DNA from: Raphanus sativus
Taxonomy: Eukaryota; Streptophyta; Magnoliopsida; Brassicales; Brassicaceae
Length of the DNA: 64,000 nt
Reading direction: 5' to 3'
Assembly (NCBI RefSeq): GCF_000801105.2
Contig: NC_079515.1
Coordinates: 32,139,407-32,203,406 of the forward strand
Shown here one piece after another: positions 12,701 to 24,040 of the stretch. The position numbers and the translations under genes were made by a program. How positions within the stretch are numbered: position 1 is the stretch's first letter; each line of letters opens with the position of its first letter. The notes under the pieces are model-generated. The model searched no databases. It worked only from the letters and a program-made list of their open reading frames with translations, and had not been told where the DNA came from.

Positions 12701-13649
12701 GCTTGAGAGCTTTTACTTTTTCTTACGAGAGTTTTTACTTTTTCTTATGAGAGTTTTTTCTGTTTTGTTAAATAAATCTATTGAATGCTTTTATATTTTT
12801 AAGTCTTTAATCTGGATTTAGATTTTTTAAAAAAAAAACTTGCTATACCAAACCAAATTTTAGAATCGTGGTATCTGAGAGCTGGCCAATTCTTCTTATG
12901 ATTGGTTCATTACAGTAATTTTTTTTTTAAAAGTAGATACACATTATCTCTTGCTATAATTTTTTTATTTATTTAATTAATAAAAGATTTTTCAATTTTT
13001 TTTTTGCCGAAACCAATCAATGATATTTTGCCTAAAAGAGTAAAGAATCTTTTGACAAAAAAAAGAGAGTAAAAAATCCATTATTTTTTTAAAAAGTGAA
13101 AACAAAAAAATCAAAAGAAATAAAAGAAGGGAGGAGGAAAGCAAAGCAGGTTGTGTCCTTTTGTAAGAGAAATTGATTGTCTTGTCTTCCGTCTCTACCT
13201 TCCAATCTCACCCGATATTTTCGGAGAATCAACTTCCAATTTGCCTCTGATTCGATCCTCGAATCAATAATCAATCACCTGGAGCCAATCTCCAAGCTCA
13301 TGATCTCCAATTGTGAGCATCTTTTTTTCTTTTTGTATGATCATTTCATAATCTATAAGATCGTATAAGATCGATTTCGATCTAACAACCATTGCTTATT
13401 TATACCCTTCTCTTGATCCTCGCTTTGTTGTTTGCCTGAGACCCAACCATCGTTTTCTGAAACGTAGCCATTGCCTATATCCTTTTTTTCATACTCGAAT
13501 GAAATCTAAACATGCAAATGATCGGTCTAGGATTAGAGTTAAGACATCCTTTATAGGAGACATAAGCTTAGATCTTTCCTTATCTTATGTTTATATATTT
13601 TTGGTTTTGGAACTAAAGCTGTATTTGTCCTGACTTGAAGAGACTTGTG
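12701..13649 (+). other. SLY1 3' region and probable leader of the next gene
   Basis: After the SLY1 3' UTR comes an AT-rich spacer. From about 13130 the sequence looks like a 5' leader with CT-rich blocks. A leader intron may end at cttgaag (13640) just before the next ATG. There is no other gene. Confidence 0.4.
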
Positions 13650-14668
13650 ATGGCTTGCAAAGAAGATACTAATGCTGCAGCAGCACAAGATGAAGAAGCC
13701 ACTGAGATATGTAAGAGTGAATTGGAATCTCGTCGGTTTCAGGTAGATAGTTTAGAAGCTGAGCTTTTGGATGTCAAGAGGGCTGCTTACCTTGACTTTG
13801 GCTCAGAAGAAGACGCCAGGAAGGAGTTAGGTCTTCTTTCTGGTAGGGTGAGAGCGACTGCAGTAATGTTGCGCTATTTGAGATCAAAAGCTAGACTCTT
13901 GGCCATTCCTGATCATCTACCTCAAGTTGAACTGAAAGGACTAGACTTTCTTGGTTCTTCGTCTTCTTGTGAAGAGGATGGAGCTTATACTAGCGAGATG
14001 CTCCAGTCCATAGAGATGGTCACTGGTGTGCTGGAGTCTCTCGTTGGGAGAGTTACAGCAGCAGAGTCCGAGACGGCTGTTCAGAAGGAGATGGCACTTT
14101 TGGGAGAGGAGGAACTTAGTAGGAAGACGGTCCAGATCGAGAATCTGTCTTTGAAATTACAGGAGATGGAGAGGTTTGCTCACGGGACTAACGGTGTTCT
14201 GAGCGAAATGAGGGAAAGGATCGAGGAACTAGTTGAAGAGACGATGAGACAGAGGGAAAAAGCTGTTGAAAATGAAGAGGAGCTTTGTCGTGTGAAGCGA
14301 GAGTTCGAGTCTCTTAAAAGCTATGTCAGTACTTTTACCAGCGTTAGAGAAACACTTCTTTCTTCCGAGAGACAATTCAAAACCATCGAAGAGCTCTTTG
14401 AACGGTTTGTTTCGTTCATCTTCTTTATTACAACAGCCTTGTGTGTAGCTAAAACATCATCAGCTTTGTGTTTGTTGTTTGATGGTGAAGCAGGTTGGTG
14501 ACTAAGACGACACAACTAGAGGGGGAGAAGGCGCAAAAGGAGGTTGAAGTTCAGAAACTGATGGAAGAGAATGTGAAGCTGACGGCACTTCTTGACAAGA
14601 AAGAAGCTCAGCTTCTAGCTTTGAATGAACAATGCAAAGTCATGGCTTTAAGTGCATCAGACATCTGA
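13650..14668 (+). CDS. Coiled-coil protein, At2g17990/At4g36105-like, function unknown
   Basis: There are two exons, 13650-14404 and 14494-14668. The junction joins CG with G to make Arg, running from ELFE into RLVTKTTQLEGEK. The 309-residue protein is mostly charged alpha-helix. Heptad-like segments occur from residue about 20 to 75 and from 130 to the C-terminus, rich in Glu, Lys, Leu and Gln. A short Ser-rich loop (LGSSSSCEEDGAY, about 105-120) breaks them. It has no signal peptide or membrane segment. The first ATG is used because an in-frame TTG five codons upstream has no support. Position next to SLY1 and the C-terminus LLALNEQCKVMALSAS match my memory of the Arabidopsis neighbour. The molecular role is not known to me. 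Confidence 0.7.
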
Positions 14669-15146
14669 AACAATTGGCTTATATCTTGTCCAGCGTTGTT
14701 TTTTTTTTGGCTCTTCAGATTGTTGCAAAGCTTCTTAACTCTAATGGTCTTTGTTTCAGAGAGGACATTCTTGTGACTCTTTTATCTGTAAATTTATTAA
14801 GGCTTGTGCAAAAGCAAAGATAATACCCCCAAAGGTTGAACTTTCTTTGGCTCTTTATCTTTCATCAACTAGATTTCAAGAACTCTAAAAGAGTGGCCTC
14901 CTTTAACATTGTGGTTGGGGGGGGGGGGGGAATCAATATTACCATCTTCCTCCATACCCATGTGATCTGTGAAAAGAAGTTGGACTTAAGGCGGCTGTCG
15001 GAAGGTTTCTGCAACTCACTTATTAAAGCATATACTATTTGATAGACTTGTTTGAGAAGCCCACGATAGTTAGACTCGAGAATGTGTGTGCTTCTCTCTC
15101 ATTGTGTTGAGCATATTCTTGTTTTGGCTTTGTTGATTTTCAAGGA
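14669..15146 (+). other. 3' region of the coiled-coil gene
   Basis: This is non-coding sequence with a 12-base G run at about 14919-14930. No conserved frame is visible. Confidence 0.4.
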
Positions 15147-15261
15147 TATGTTTCGGAAATGCTTATTATCTGACAATGTTGACTATGTAATACAAGCTGA
15201 TGTCGCGGAGCTACAAAGACAGCTGATGAGCATGGTAGATGGGCAACCTGAAGAACTTTAG
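15147..15261 (+). pseudogene. Possible relic of a terminal exon of an unidentified gene
   Basis: An acceptor-like ttttcaag is followed by an open frame beginning MFRKCLLSDNVDY, continuing VIQADVAELQRQLMSMV and ending DGQPEEL-stop. It reads like the helical C-terminus of a real protein with no upstream exons left. In the collinear Arabidopsis order, a YEATS/TAF14 gene (At2g18000) would sit here. That identification is positional inference only. Confidence 0.3.
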
Positions 15262-16346
15262 TCTTTTTCTGGCTATGAATGTTAACAATAGAGAAAAGTT
15301 TGCCTCGAGAGTTTTTTCTTGTGACACACTAAGTATATCTCAATGGGTGCAAAAAGCCTGAGGTATCAAAATATCTAGACAGCTCTTCAGTTGGTCAGAA
15401 CATGTAAAGAAAAGTACCATTTAGGGACAACATGGTGGTATGAGACCAAAGTAAAAATGCATATGCATTAACTCACCTTGTCAGCAAGCTTTTTGGTACA
15501 AGTTTCACTCAGCCACAGGAATCATAGGTTTTCATGCCTTCTCTATATAGCAGAAGAGGCAACCAACGACTTCAAAAACTGGTATTTTCCTGCTCTCTTC
15601 TATATGTAAGTCATCTTCTTAATCGTCTATTGTCATTTTCATTCAACAGACCATGTGGGGATGCGTCGATTTTAGGCGTTTGCAGATTTGGTTAGTTTAT
15701 TTTATATGTTAGAAGAAACATACATTCACTATTTGTGGGTAGGGGGACTTATGACAATGACATTTATCAGGCTCTTGTTTAGTGAAGCTCAAAAAAAAAA
15801 TCAAAATAGTCACATGTGAGTTGGAAACCGAAAGAAAGAGAGACAAAGATGTCGAACTCATTCTTGTTCTTTGTGGCCATAGAACATGGGGAATTAACTT
15901 CCCCACTTTAGGGTTATCCAAAGAAATATGGTGGCTCGTATTCCGTGGTGGAGAATATATGTCTGCTTATATGCCATGACACTCTTAGCTTAGTAGGTCT
16001 TGCAGACTCTTGCTGGTGGTGTTTGGATGGTAGCCACATGGGTGAGTCTTGTGATTTCAAGACAATGGACCTTTCACACTTAATCTCTTCTTATTCCTCT
16101 TGGCTCTTTCTTTTTCTTTTTTCTTGTACCTTGTCTTTTTCGTGTTCTTTTTATTATTATAATTTTTGTTTCTGCCAAAAATATTAACAATTCTTATAAC
16201 ACTATTTTGTTTTTGCTGAAGTTTAATCTAAATTCTCTATATAACATCTTACTGTTGAGTTCAAAGTCAGAATAAAATATTTAACCAAGTAATAGTAGTC
16301 TACTGGTAATTTCTTGTAGTTTGGTCAGTATTATTTGATCTGGCTT
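15262..16346. other. Intergenic region up to the LINE insertion site
   Basis: Open frames at 15709-16187 are not recognisable as genes. The sequence is mixed T-rich and purine-rich, without repeats or RNA motifs I can name. Confidence 0.4.
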
Positions 16347-16641
16347 AGAAATATATTGACTAAAAAAAGTGAACAGGTGAGAGAATGAGTGCTCTCGTTT
16401 AGGTTCCCAAGGTTTGGGCTTTAGATTGGGTTTCTTTTACCCCTTTGCATCCTACCCGTCCGATCTAGTTAAAATATCTTCAAGCTTTAATCTCTTCCGT
16501 TTAAACTAGGGTTCTATCTCATTCTTCATCTACTTCTCCTTTTTCTTAATCGTAAAGTGGCTAGCAATTGTTCTAAAAGCGTCAGTGGTGTGTAGAAGTG
16601 CTCTCTGATTTTCGTCTCCCTGTTAGGTGTGAAGCTCAAGA

Positions 16642-18087
16642 ATGACAGCTAATCTCGACAAGGCTTTGTTGGATATGTCGCTGGAGGAAGATGACGAACC
16701 TTATGTCTTACCGGACAGGCCAGAGTATTTCTCTACGGAGCGAAACTCGTGTAGCTTGATTGGAAGGCTTCTGAATCCTCAGTGTCAAAAAATGGAGAAT
16801 CTGATACTAGAGATGCCGAGAAAATGGCAGTTGTATGAAAGGGTCAAAGGCGTGGCTCTATCGAAGGATAGGTTCCAGTTTATCTTCAAATACGAACGGG
16901 ATCTTATCGATGTGCTCAATAGAGGGCCACATACCTCTAATATGTGGTCGATTGCTCTTGATAGATGGGTGGAGAAACCCCCGGAGGACTATCTTCAGCA
17001 TATCTTGGTGTGGGTTCAGATGCGTAATATTCCTGTGAACCACTACACCCCAGAAGCTATTCATGACTTTGGGAAGTTTGCAGGGGAAGTGGTGGATGTC
17101 CCGTATGATCCAGAAAAAGCTCAGACAAAGGACTACGTTCGGGTGCAGGTCAAGTTTGATGTTTCGAAGCCTCTTCGTAGGGCTAAGAAATTCACTATCC
17201 CGGGAGGAGAAGTAGTCAACATTCGTTATGATTACGAGAGGATTCAAAAAAGGTGTTACACTTGTCAGAGGCTGACTCACGAGCAATCATCCTGTCCCTT
17301 TGAGAAAGATATGAAAGTTATGCTTGGTGCTGCCAGTTCTATGGAGGCACATAGCAAGGCTCCAGTGGTGGTCCCTCCTTTAGACCCAGCTGACCCTTTA
17401 GCGGGACTGATTCCCTCAACTTTAAGGGGTTTTGATAATATATCCGGTAGGCCCAAAATCGCTGAGGAGGTGCTGTCAGAGATGAGGGTTTATATCAAAG
17501 CGGCATCTGGTGCTGAGAAGTTGGCTCGGGAGGAGAGAGTCAAGAAATCCCTTCATGACTTAGAAGATGATCCTCTAGGCCAGAAAACCCTGCTAAGGTT
17601 GGAAGAACCGCCTATTGTATCTCGTGATCTTGACAGAGGCAAAGGAATCGTCTTTGATTTCTCGGCGAAGGGAGACGATAGTCCGAGAGCTGACAAACTT
17701 ATGGCTGAAGCTATTGCTGCTGGGAACAGAATTCTGCAGTCCGGGAAAATTCTTTCTCTTCCTCCGGTTCAAGCGGGAAGTGCTGAGTCTATTCAATCTG
17801 CTTTCTCTCAAGAGGGTTCAACGGGTTATAGCATTGGTTTCCATGAAACTAGTGCTTCCGGGACTCCGATGAAGAAAAGCAACAAGAGAAGAAGACCGGG
17901 TACTTTTAAAAGGAAAGCTAATGGAAAAGGTGTTGCTCAGGAATCGACGAAGCCAGGGAAGGTAGTTGGTGAAGGTGTGATCACTGAAACCAAGAGGAAG
18001 GCAAAGGATGATGTCGAGCCATCTCAAAGCTCTGCAAGGTTTAAGAAACCATTGGTGGTCCCAAAGGAGGGACCGTCCAATATCTAA
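16642..18087 (+). CDS. LINE ORF1: DUF4283 and zinc-knuckle protein
   Basis: This 481-residue protein is the putative RNA-binding ORF1 product of the retrotransposon. The N-terminal half (about 30-180) has the DUF4283 pattern of plant LINE ORF1 proteins, including the NRGPHTSNMWSIALDRW region, and leads into the RYDYERIQKRCYTC zinc-knuckle region. A CCHC knuckle of the form CX2CX4HX4C lies at Cys205, Cys208, His213 and Cys218. The C-terminal third is basic and Ser/Lys-rich. It probably coats the element RNA. Its TAA stop shares an A with the ORF2 start in TAATG, so ORF2 may be translated by termination-reinitiation. Confidence 0.9.
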   Translation: MTANLDKALLDMSLEEDDEPYVLPDRPEYFSTERNSCSLIGRLLNPQCQKMENLILEMPRKWQLYERVKGVALSKDRFQFIFKYERDLIDVLNRGPHTSNMWSIALDRWVEKPPEDYLQHILVWVQMRNIPVNHYTPEAIHDFGKFAGEVVDVPYDPEKAQTKDYVRVQVKFDVSKPLRRAKKFTIPGGEVVNIRYDYERIQKRCYTCQRLTHEQSSCPFEKDMKVMLGAASSMEAHSKAPVVVPPLDPADPLAGLIPSTLRGFDNISGRPKIAEEVLSEMRVYIKAASGAEKLAREERVKKSLHDLEDDPLGQKTLLRLEEPPIVSRDLDRGKGIVFDFSAKGDDSPRADKLMAEAIAAGNRILQSGKILSLPPVQAGSAESIQSAFSQEGSTGYSIGFHETSASGTPMKKSNKRRRPGTFKRKANGKGVAQESTKPGKVVGEGVITETKRKAKDDVEPSQSSARFKKPLVVPKEGPSNI

Positions 18088-21000
18088 TGGCTATAGTGAG
18101 TTGGAATTGCCAGGGCTTGGGCCGTGCACAAGACTTGGTGATTCCCAGACTACGGGAATTGCGTCAAGAACTCTTCCCGGATATTTTGTTTTTGATGGAA
18201 ACCAAGCAGAATAGGGATGCTTTAGTGGATCTCCAGGTGTGGTTAGGATATGATAAGATTATGACTGTAAACCCTATCGGCTATAGTGGAGGATTGGCTC
18301 TTCTTTGGAAAGACTCTGTAAATATTTCCTTTAAATATGTTGATAAGCATCTTGTGGATATGGAGGTTCATTTTGGGAAAGATTTCTTCTATCTTTCTTG
18401 TGTATATGGCGAACCTGTGCGGAAGAAGCGTCCCAGACTGTGGGAAAGGCTTTCTAGGATTGGTGTTGGCAGGAAAGATCCTTGGTGCATAGTGGGGGAC
18501 TTCAATGAGATTCGGCATAATGGTGAAAAAATTGGAGGTCCAAGAAGAAGTGAAGAATCTTTTGTGCCCTTCAATAATATGCTGGAAATTGGTGAAATGG
18601 TTGAACTTCAGTCGACTGGAATCAATCTCACTTGGGGAGGCCAGCGAGCCACTCATTATATTCACTCCCGTCTTGATCGGGCTTTTGGCAACAAGAAGTG
18701 GTTTGCAACTTTTCCGGCATCAAATCAAGTTTTCTTGGACAAACGGGGATCAGATCACCGTTCGGTGGTAGTGAAACTGATCTCTTCTTCAGAGTCCTAC
18801 AGAGGAAGTTTCAGATTTGATTCAAGATTTCTTGGCAAACCGGGTGTGAAGGAGGAAATTAAAAAAGCGTGGCTTACCAATCACTCCTTCAACGGCTCTC
18901 CGGTTTCTGAAAATTTGAAACGTTGTAGGAAAGCTTTGAGCAGGTGGAAGAAAAATGCGAACTTCAACTCTAGGGATAAGATCAAGCAAATCCAAGTGGC
19001 TTTGGAACAAGTGCAATCATCGAGTTATCCTTCTACTGTCCGCCTTCAGTACCTCAAATCGGAGCTGGTTAAAGCATACAGAGAGGAAGAACAGTATTTG
19101 AGACAAAGAAGCAAAGAAAAATGGGCTATAAAAGGCGATAGAAACACGAAATTCTATCATGCTTCTGTTAAGTCCACCAGAGCTAGGAACAGAATTATAA
19201 AGTTGATGGATGAGCAGGGACAACCTCAGTTCTCTGAAGCGGCGAAGGCAGAGGTGGCCTCAGCCTATTTTTCCAAGCTCTTTAAATCTTCGACAGCAGG
19301 GGACTTTGAGGAATTTTTCTCTGACTTTACTCCCAGAGTATCGTCTACTATGAATGAAATTCTGTCTAGAGAGGTGTCCAAAGAAGATGTGAGGAATGCG
19401 GTCTTCTCTATAAACGCTTCCAGTGCGCCAGGTCCAGATGGGATGACTGGCCTGTTCTTCCAGAAGTACTGGGATACCGTAGGGGATCAAATCACAACAG
19501 AGGTACAGAACTTCTTCGTTTCTGGTGTTTTTCCAGTGGAATGGAATTACACTCATCTCTGCCTGCTGCCTAAAGTAGTAGATCCTGTGCTCATGTCTGA
19601 CTTGCGTCCCATAAGTCTCTGCTCGGTTTTGTACAAGATTATCTCCAAGATCATGGCTGGGAGACTAAAACCGTTACTGCCTGATATCGTGTCTCCTTCT
19701 CAATCAGCCTTTGTAGAAGAAAGACTAATCTCCGACAACATCTTGATTGCCCATGAGATGATTCATGCTCTCAGAACCAACGAGAAAATCTCTTCTGATT
19801 TCATGGCAATCAAATCTGACATGTCAAAGGCGTACGACCGGGTTGAATGGGGCTATTTAAAGGCTCTTCTGTTGGCGTTAGGCTTCAATACGGTCTGGGT
19901 TGAGCGGTTGATGTTTTGTGTTACGACGGTGACGTACTCCACTCTCATCAATGATCGCCCTTTTGGATGTATACGGCCAGAAAGAGGTATAAGACAAGGG
20001 GATCCCATCTCTCCCTTTCTTTTTGTCTTATGTACCGAAGGATTCATTCATCTCATGGATAAGGCTGTAAGCAGAGGCTTGATCCGAGGTATCCAGTTCT
20101 CTGATGAGGGACCAATGGTCCACCATATGCTGTTTGCGGATGATAGTCTGCTCATCTGTAGAGCTATTGAACCTGAAGCTGAAGAAATGATGCTGATTTT
20201 AAAGATCTACAGTCAAGCTTCAGGCCAACTTGTGAACTTGGAGAAATCTGCAATTACTTTTGGATCAAAAGTGCAATTCTCTGTCAAGGAGCGGATTAAA
20301 GAAATTACCGGGATAATGAAGGAAGGAGGGACAGGGACCTACTTAGGTCTCCCTGAATGCTTCAGTGGTTCCAAGACGGAGATGCTTGCATACATCTATG
20401 ATCGACTGAAGGGCCGGTTGTCAGGGTATTACGTCAAACTCCTCTCTCTGGGTGGCAAGGAAGTTCTGTTGAAAGCAGTGGCCATGGCAATGCCAGTTTA
20501 CGCCATGTCATGTTTTAAACTCACTAAGAAATCCTGTGAGAACTTGACAAAAGCAATGGCAGAATTTTGGTGGAATTCCTTGGAACACAAAAGGAAAATC
20601 CACTGGCTAAGCTGGGCCAAAATGTCTCTGGCCAAGGAATTAGGTGGCTTAGGCTTCAAAGATATTCAATCCTTCAACCAGGCGCTGCTGGCCAAACAAG
20701 CTTGGAGGATTCTAGATCATCCGGACTCTCTGTTTGCAAGGGTGTTCAAGAGCAGATATTTTAACCAGTCTGAGTTTCTGGAAGCTCCTATGGGCTCAAG
20801 ACCTTCTTATGCATGGAGAAGCATCCAGTTCGGTAAAGAACTCCTTATTCAGGGCCTAAGGAAACAGCTAGGAAATGGTAAATCCGTGTCGGTCTGGGTA
20901 GATGATTGGATCGAGGGTGATATTCGTAGAAGACCGCTGATGAAAAATATTTTTGTGGATTTGTTGTTGAAAGTCAGTGATCTCATTGATTTTCACAACA

Positions 21001-22217
21001 AATGCTGGCGATTATCGGTCCTACAAGAGTTGTTCTTTGAGGAGGATATCCAGAGAATCTTAGCTATGAAGACTGTTTTTGATGTGGATGATTATTGGAT
21101 ATGGGTGCATAATAGAAATGGGTGCTACTCTGTCAGGTCGGGTTATTGGATGAAAAACCGAATGGCGAGAGAAGTGGACATCAGGGAAGCTGAAGCTAGA
21201 CCTTCTTTGAATGTTCTCAAAGTTGAGGTATGGAAGCTACGGGCACCACCGAAGATTCAAAATTTCCTTTGGAAAGTGGTGAGTAATGCCATACCGGTGG
21301 GAGAGCTACTGGTCAAAAGGGGCATAAAATTGGATCCGACCTGCCAAGCGTGTGGTTCTCAAGATGAATCTATTAACCACTTGCTCTTCTCCTGCCCTCG
21401 TGCACGACATGTTTGGGCTCTCTCTGGAATTCCCTGGCCTGAGAATGGTTTTGATGAAGTCTCGCACTACGCTAATATCTACTACTTAATCTTGATGGCA
21501 AATAATCGTGATCTGGCTCAGGCGACTCGAGATGCTATCCCTTGGACGGTATGGTATTTGTGGAAGACTAGAAACGCTATCCTGTTTGAAAGTAAGGATA
21601 TCATGCCTCCAGAAATCACAGATAAAATTCGGGAGGAAGCTGGTTTCTGGTCTTTAGCACAGCAAGTAGACCAAGAGCGGTTAAAGGAGGAAAAAGCTGC
21701 TTCCAAGGATCTATCGCGACGCTGGTACTCTCCAATCAGAGGTTGGCTTAAATGCAATGTAGGTGTGGCGTGGGATAAGGTTACTAAGAGAGGTGGTGGA
21801 GCTTGGGTAATCAGAGATTACAGGGGTAAAGTGATTCTGCATAGCAGAAGAGCTTTCTCCAATGTTAGGTCTCTGCTTGATGCAAAATTTGAGGCTCTGC
21901 TCTGGGCTGTGGATAGTATTCGAGACCACCGGCTAAATCATGTTATCTTGGCGGTAGAAGATAAGACTCTTACAGGTATGATATTGCGTCCGAAAGCTTG
22001 GCCTAACTTTAAATTCTACTCGTCAAAGCTTTTGGAACGGCTCTCAGCTTTAGAATGGTGGAGAATTATTTTTGAAGACAGACATTGTAATAGAGGGGCG
22101 TTCCTCATTGCTCAGAGCGTCACAAGAGGTGGATATGTCCGATCTTATGTGGCTTCTGGTGCACCGCTTTGGTTGCATGAACTTTTTGGAAATGAGGAAA
22201 GCTCTCCCTCTCTTTAG
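18087..22217 (+). CDS. LINE ORF2: endonuclease and reverse transcriptase polyprotein
   Basis: This 1376-residue protein would nick target DNA and reverse-transcribe the element RNA. Residues 1-230 are an APE-type endonuclease, with SWNCQGLG, METK, GDFNEI, LDRAF and RGSDHR motifs. The reverse transcriptase occupies about 420-740, with SDMSKAYDRVEW, RGIRQGDPISPFLF and the catalytic FADD at 683-686. A zf-RVT region follows (about 1060-1160: LRAPPKIQNFLWK, then CQACG and HLLFSC). The C-terminal RNase H-like region (about 1230-1340) keeps DAKFEALLWA. It has GVAWDK after KCNV where an Asp is usually expected, so RNase H activity is doubtful. There is no stop or frameshift. Confidence 0.95.
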   Translation: MAIVSWNCQGLGRAQDLVIPRLRELRQELFPDILFLMETKQNRDALVDLQVWLGYDKIMTVNPIGYSGGLALLWKDSVNISFKYVDKHLVDMEVHFGKDFFYLSCVYGEPVRKKRPRLWERLSRIGVGRKDPWCIVGDFNEIRHNGEKIGGPRRSEESFVPFNNMLEIGEMVELQSTGINLTWGGQRATHYIHSRLDRAFGNKKWFATFPASNQVFLDKRGSDHRSVVVKLISSSESYRGSFRFDSRFLGKPGVKEEIKKAWLTNHSFNGSPVSENLKRCRKALSRWKKNANFNSRDKIKQIQVALEQVQSSSYPSTVRLQYLKSELVKAYREEEQYLRQRSKEKWAIKGDRNTKFYHASVKSTRARNRIIKLMDEQGQPQFSEAAKAEVASAYFSKLFKSSTAGDFEEFFSDFTPRVSSTMNEILSREVSKEDVRNAVFSINASSAPGPDGMTGLFFQKYWDTVGDQITTEVQNFFVSGVFPVEWNYTHLCLLPKVVDPVLMSDLRPISLCSVLYKIISKIMAGRLKPLLPDIVSPSQSAFVEERLISDNILIAHEMIHALRTNEKISSDFMAIKSDMSKAYDRVEWGYLKALLLALGFNTVWVERLMFCVTTVTYSTLINDRPFGCIRPERGIRQGDPISPFLFVLCTEGFIHLMDKAVSRGLIRGIQFSDEGPMVHHMLFADDSLLICRAIEPEAEEMMLILKIYSQASGQLVNLEKSAITFGSKVQFSVKERIKEITGIMKEGGTGTYLGLPECFSGSKTEMLAYIYDRLKGRLSGYYVKLLSLGGKEVLLKAVAMAMPVYAMSCFKLTKKSCENLTKAMAEFWWNSLEHKRKIHWLSWAKMSLAKELGGLGFKDIQSFNQALLAKQAWRILDHPDSLFARVFKSRYFNQSEFLEAPMGSRPSYAWRSIQFGKELLIQGLRKQLGNGKSVSVWVDDWIEGDIRRRPLMKNIFVDLLLKVSDLIDFHNKCWRLSVLQELFFEEDIQRILAMKTVFDVDDYWIWVHNRNGCYSVRSGYWMKNRMAREVDIREAEARPSLNVLKVEVWKLRAPPKIQNFLWKVVSNAIPVGELLVKRGIKLDPTCQACGSQDESINHLLFSCPRARHVWALSGIPWPENGFDEVSHYANIYYLILMANNRDLAQATRDAIPWTVWYLWKTRNAILFESKDIMPPEITDKIREEAGFWSLAQQVDQERLKEEKAASKDLSRRWYSPIRGWLKCNVGVAWDKVTKRGGGAWVIRDYRGKVILHSRRAFSNVRSLLDAKFEALLWAVDSIRDHRLNHVILAVEDKTLTGMILRPKAWPNFKFYSSKLLERLSALEWWRIIFEDRHCNRGAFLIAQSVTRGGYVRSYVASGAPLWLHELFGNEESSPSL

Positions 22218-22415
22218 AATCTGTCGTGGGAAGTATATATTGTCTGACTTGTAGGAACTTTTTGGGAAGTCTGTTAGTGTTCCCCTGGTTTCGGTTCCCT
22301 GTGTTGGACTTGGGAAGTTTGGATATTGTATTCGTCTCTTGTAATTGGTCTGTGACCTTATGTTATTCTAATATAACCTTCAGATGAAAAAAAAAAAAAA
22401 AGAAATATATTGACT

Positions 22416-24040
22416 TCCCCCCCCCCCACACACAGTAGACCTTATTTGAGTCCTAATGTGAGAGTGCTAACGATGAGTTTTATTTACAAAATTAGCAAAT
22501 GAAGTGTTATATATTATAAATCATTGAGTAAGAATGTAAGATACGCAATGATACGCATAAAGGACTATCTTAAGCCGAAGAAGGTGTTGGGGCTTTCGGT
22601 TGATGTCAAGGAAGAATGAATTGATAATGTCTCCGAGTTATAACCACAAGAAGTGCCCCAATTATATAGTCAACCAACTGACCAAGTGTCACTGTTCCAC
22701 CGTTATTCCACTGTCCACCCTTCGATTCTACACCACCTCAATTTGACATTTTCTTTATTTATTTTTTGCTTTTTTTTTGTGACAATTGTTTTTTTTTGCT
22801 TAAATCTTATTATTTTGTTGTTATTGTTTTGTCTTGTTTTCTTCTCCAAATTTGTCTACCTTTTTTATTGTTTTTTTGTATTTAATATCTGACGAAATAT
22901 TGTTTATTGTGCTATCGATCTTTGGTTCAAACTGAGAAATGTAACTATGTTAATTCAATTTAAGAAATGTTTTATTAGTTTTGGAAAAGACATGGGAAGC
23001 ATAGAATTAGGAATAATTATTACTTCATTAATTTTGGAAAAAACAATATTATTTAAATATAAGTTAATTTAATTACTTTAGTGATATGGAATTGTAAATA
23101 AGTAATAAATTTAAAGGATAATTTTTATCTACAACTTATAAAAACTATTTTTTTTTTCTAAATGACATAAATAAAAAAACTATTATTTCGTCGTAAGCAG
23201 TAGTACATACATAACATATCTATACTATAAAGATATATACCAGACCATGGTGTCGTTCATATGATGTATAGTAGTGATATTAGAGGTAAGAGAGACATCT
23301 TGGACATTTGTTTGTAAAATTGTGTCTAGGTATGTAAAGTCAAAAGGGAGACACTGTAGGGCAATGTTATAGTCCCTACCCAATTGAATTTTGTATACAG
23401 TCTCACAATTTATTCCATCGATCTCTCTCTCGTTCTTGTTGGCTGGCTCTGTCCTCAATGTTTCTTATCCCTTGCCTCCTACAACCCACATGATTTTGCT
23501 TTCACAAGAACATAAATCTTATAAGATATCCTAGTTTGAATCCAACCAAGAAATTTGGCTTTATATGATCTCAAAGGTTATGATCAGGTTAAGGGAAAAT
23601 ATATTACTGTATAATCTTTTGTTTTTTTTAATTACGTTGAATTTATACGTAGAATCTACTCACTAACTTTTTTTTAACGCATAAATAGTCAACCTTAAGT
23701 ATGATCAATAAGTAAATTAACAAATTAGAAAAGTATAGTCTCGTGAATTTAATACCATAAATATCTATACGTACGTACATGTAAATGTTTTAAAATACAC
23801 TTAATAATACGGACAATATAGTCATCATTTGGTCAAACCCAATTAATCATTATATATAGTTATACTCACCAAATTATAAAAACGTACCGTGTATATATAT
23901 ATATATAATTTTCTCTATTAATTTATTAGCCCTCCAAAGTGTCCATACTCCATATAAATCATTCTCCATGTACCTCTACCATCCATAACATTCTTCAAAC
24001 AAAACCCAAACTTCAGAAGAAAAAAAATTAAAATAAAATA
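22416..24040. other. Intergenic region and SAUR upstream sequence
   Basis: It begins with a C run and short CA repeat just after the LINE. The rest is AT-rich with T-rich frames that look non-coding. The SAUR promoter presumably lies in the last kilobase; a TA-rich tract at about 23892-23908 precedes the gene. No other gene is seen. Confidence 0.4.

Larger units (their letters stand above)
16347..22415 (+). mobile_element. Full-length L1-type LINE retrotransposon with 15-bp target duplication
   Basis: The element body (about 16362-22400) is flanked by perfect 15-bp repeats AGAAATATATTGACT at 16347-16361 and 22401-22415. It ends in a poly(A) tract directly before the right repeat. It has a leader of about 280 bp, ORF1 (nucleic-acid binding), ORF2 (endonuclease, reverse transcriptase, RNase H-like) and a short 3' UTR. 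Both ORFs are uninterrupted, and the two target copies and the tail are intact, which points to a recent insertion. It lies between the coiled-coil gene and the SAUR gene. Confidence 0.95.
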
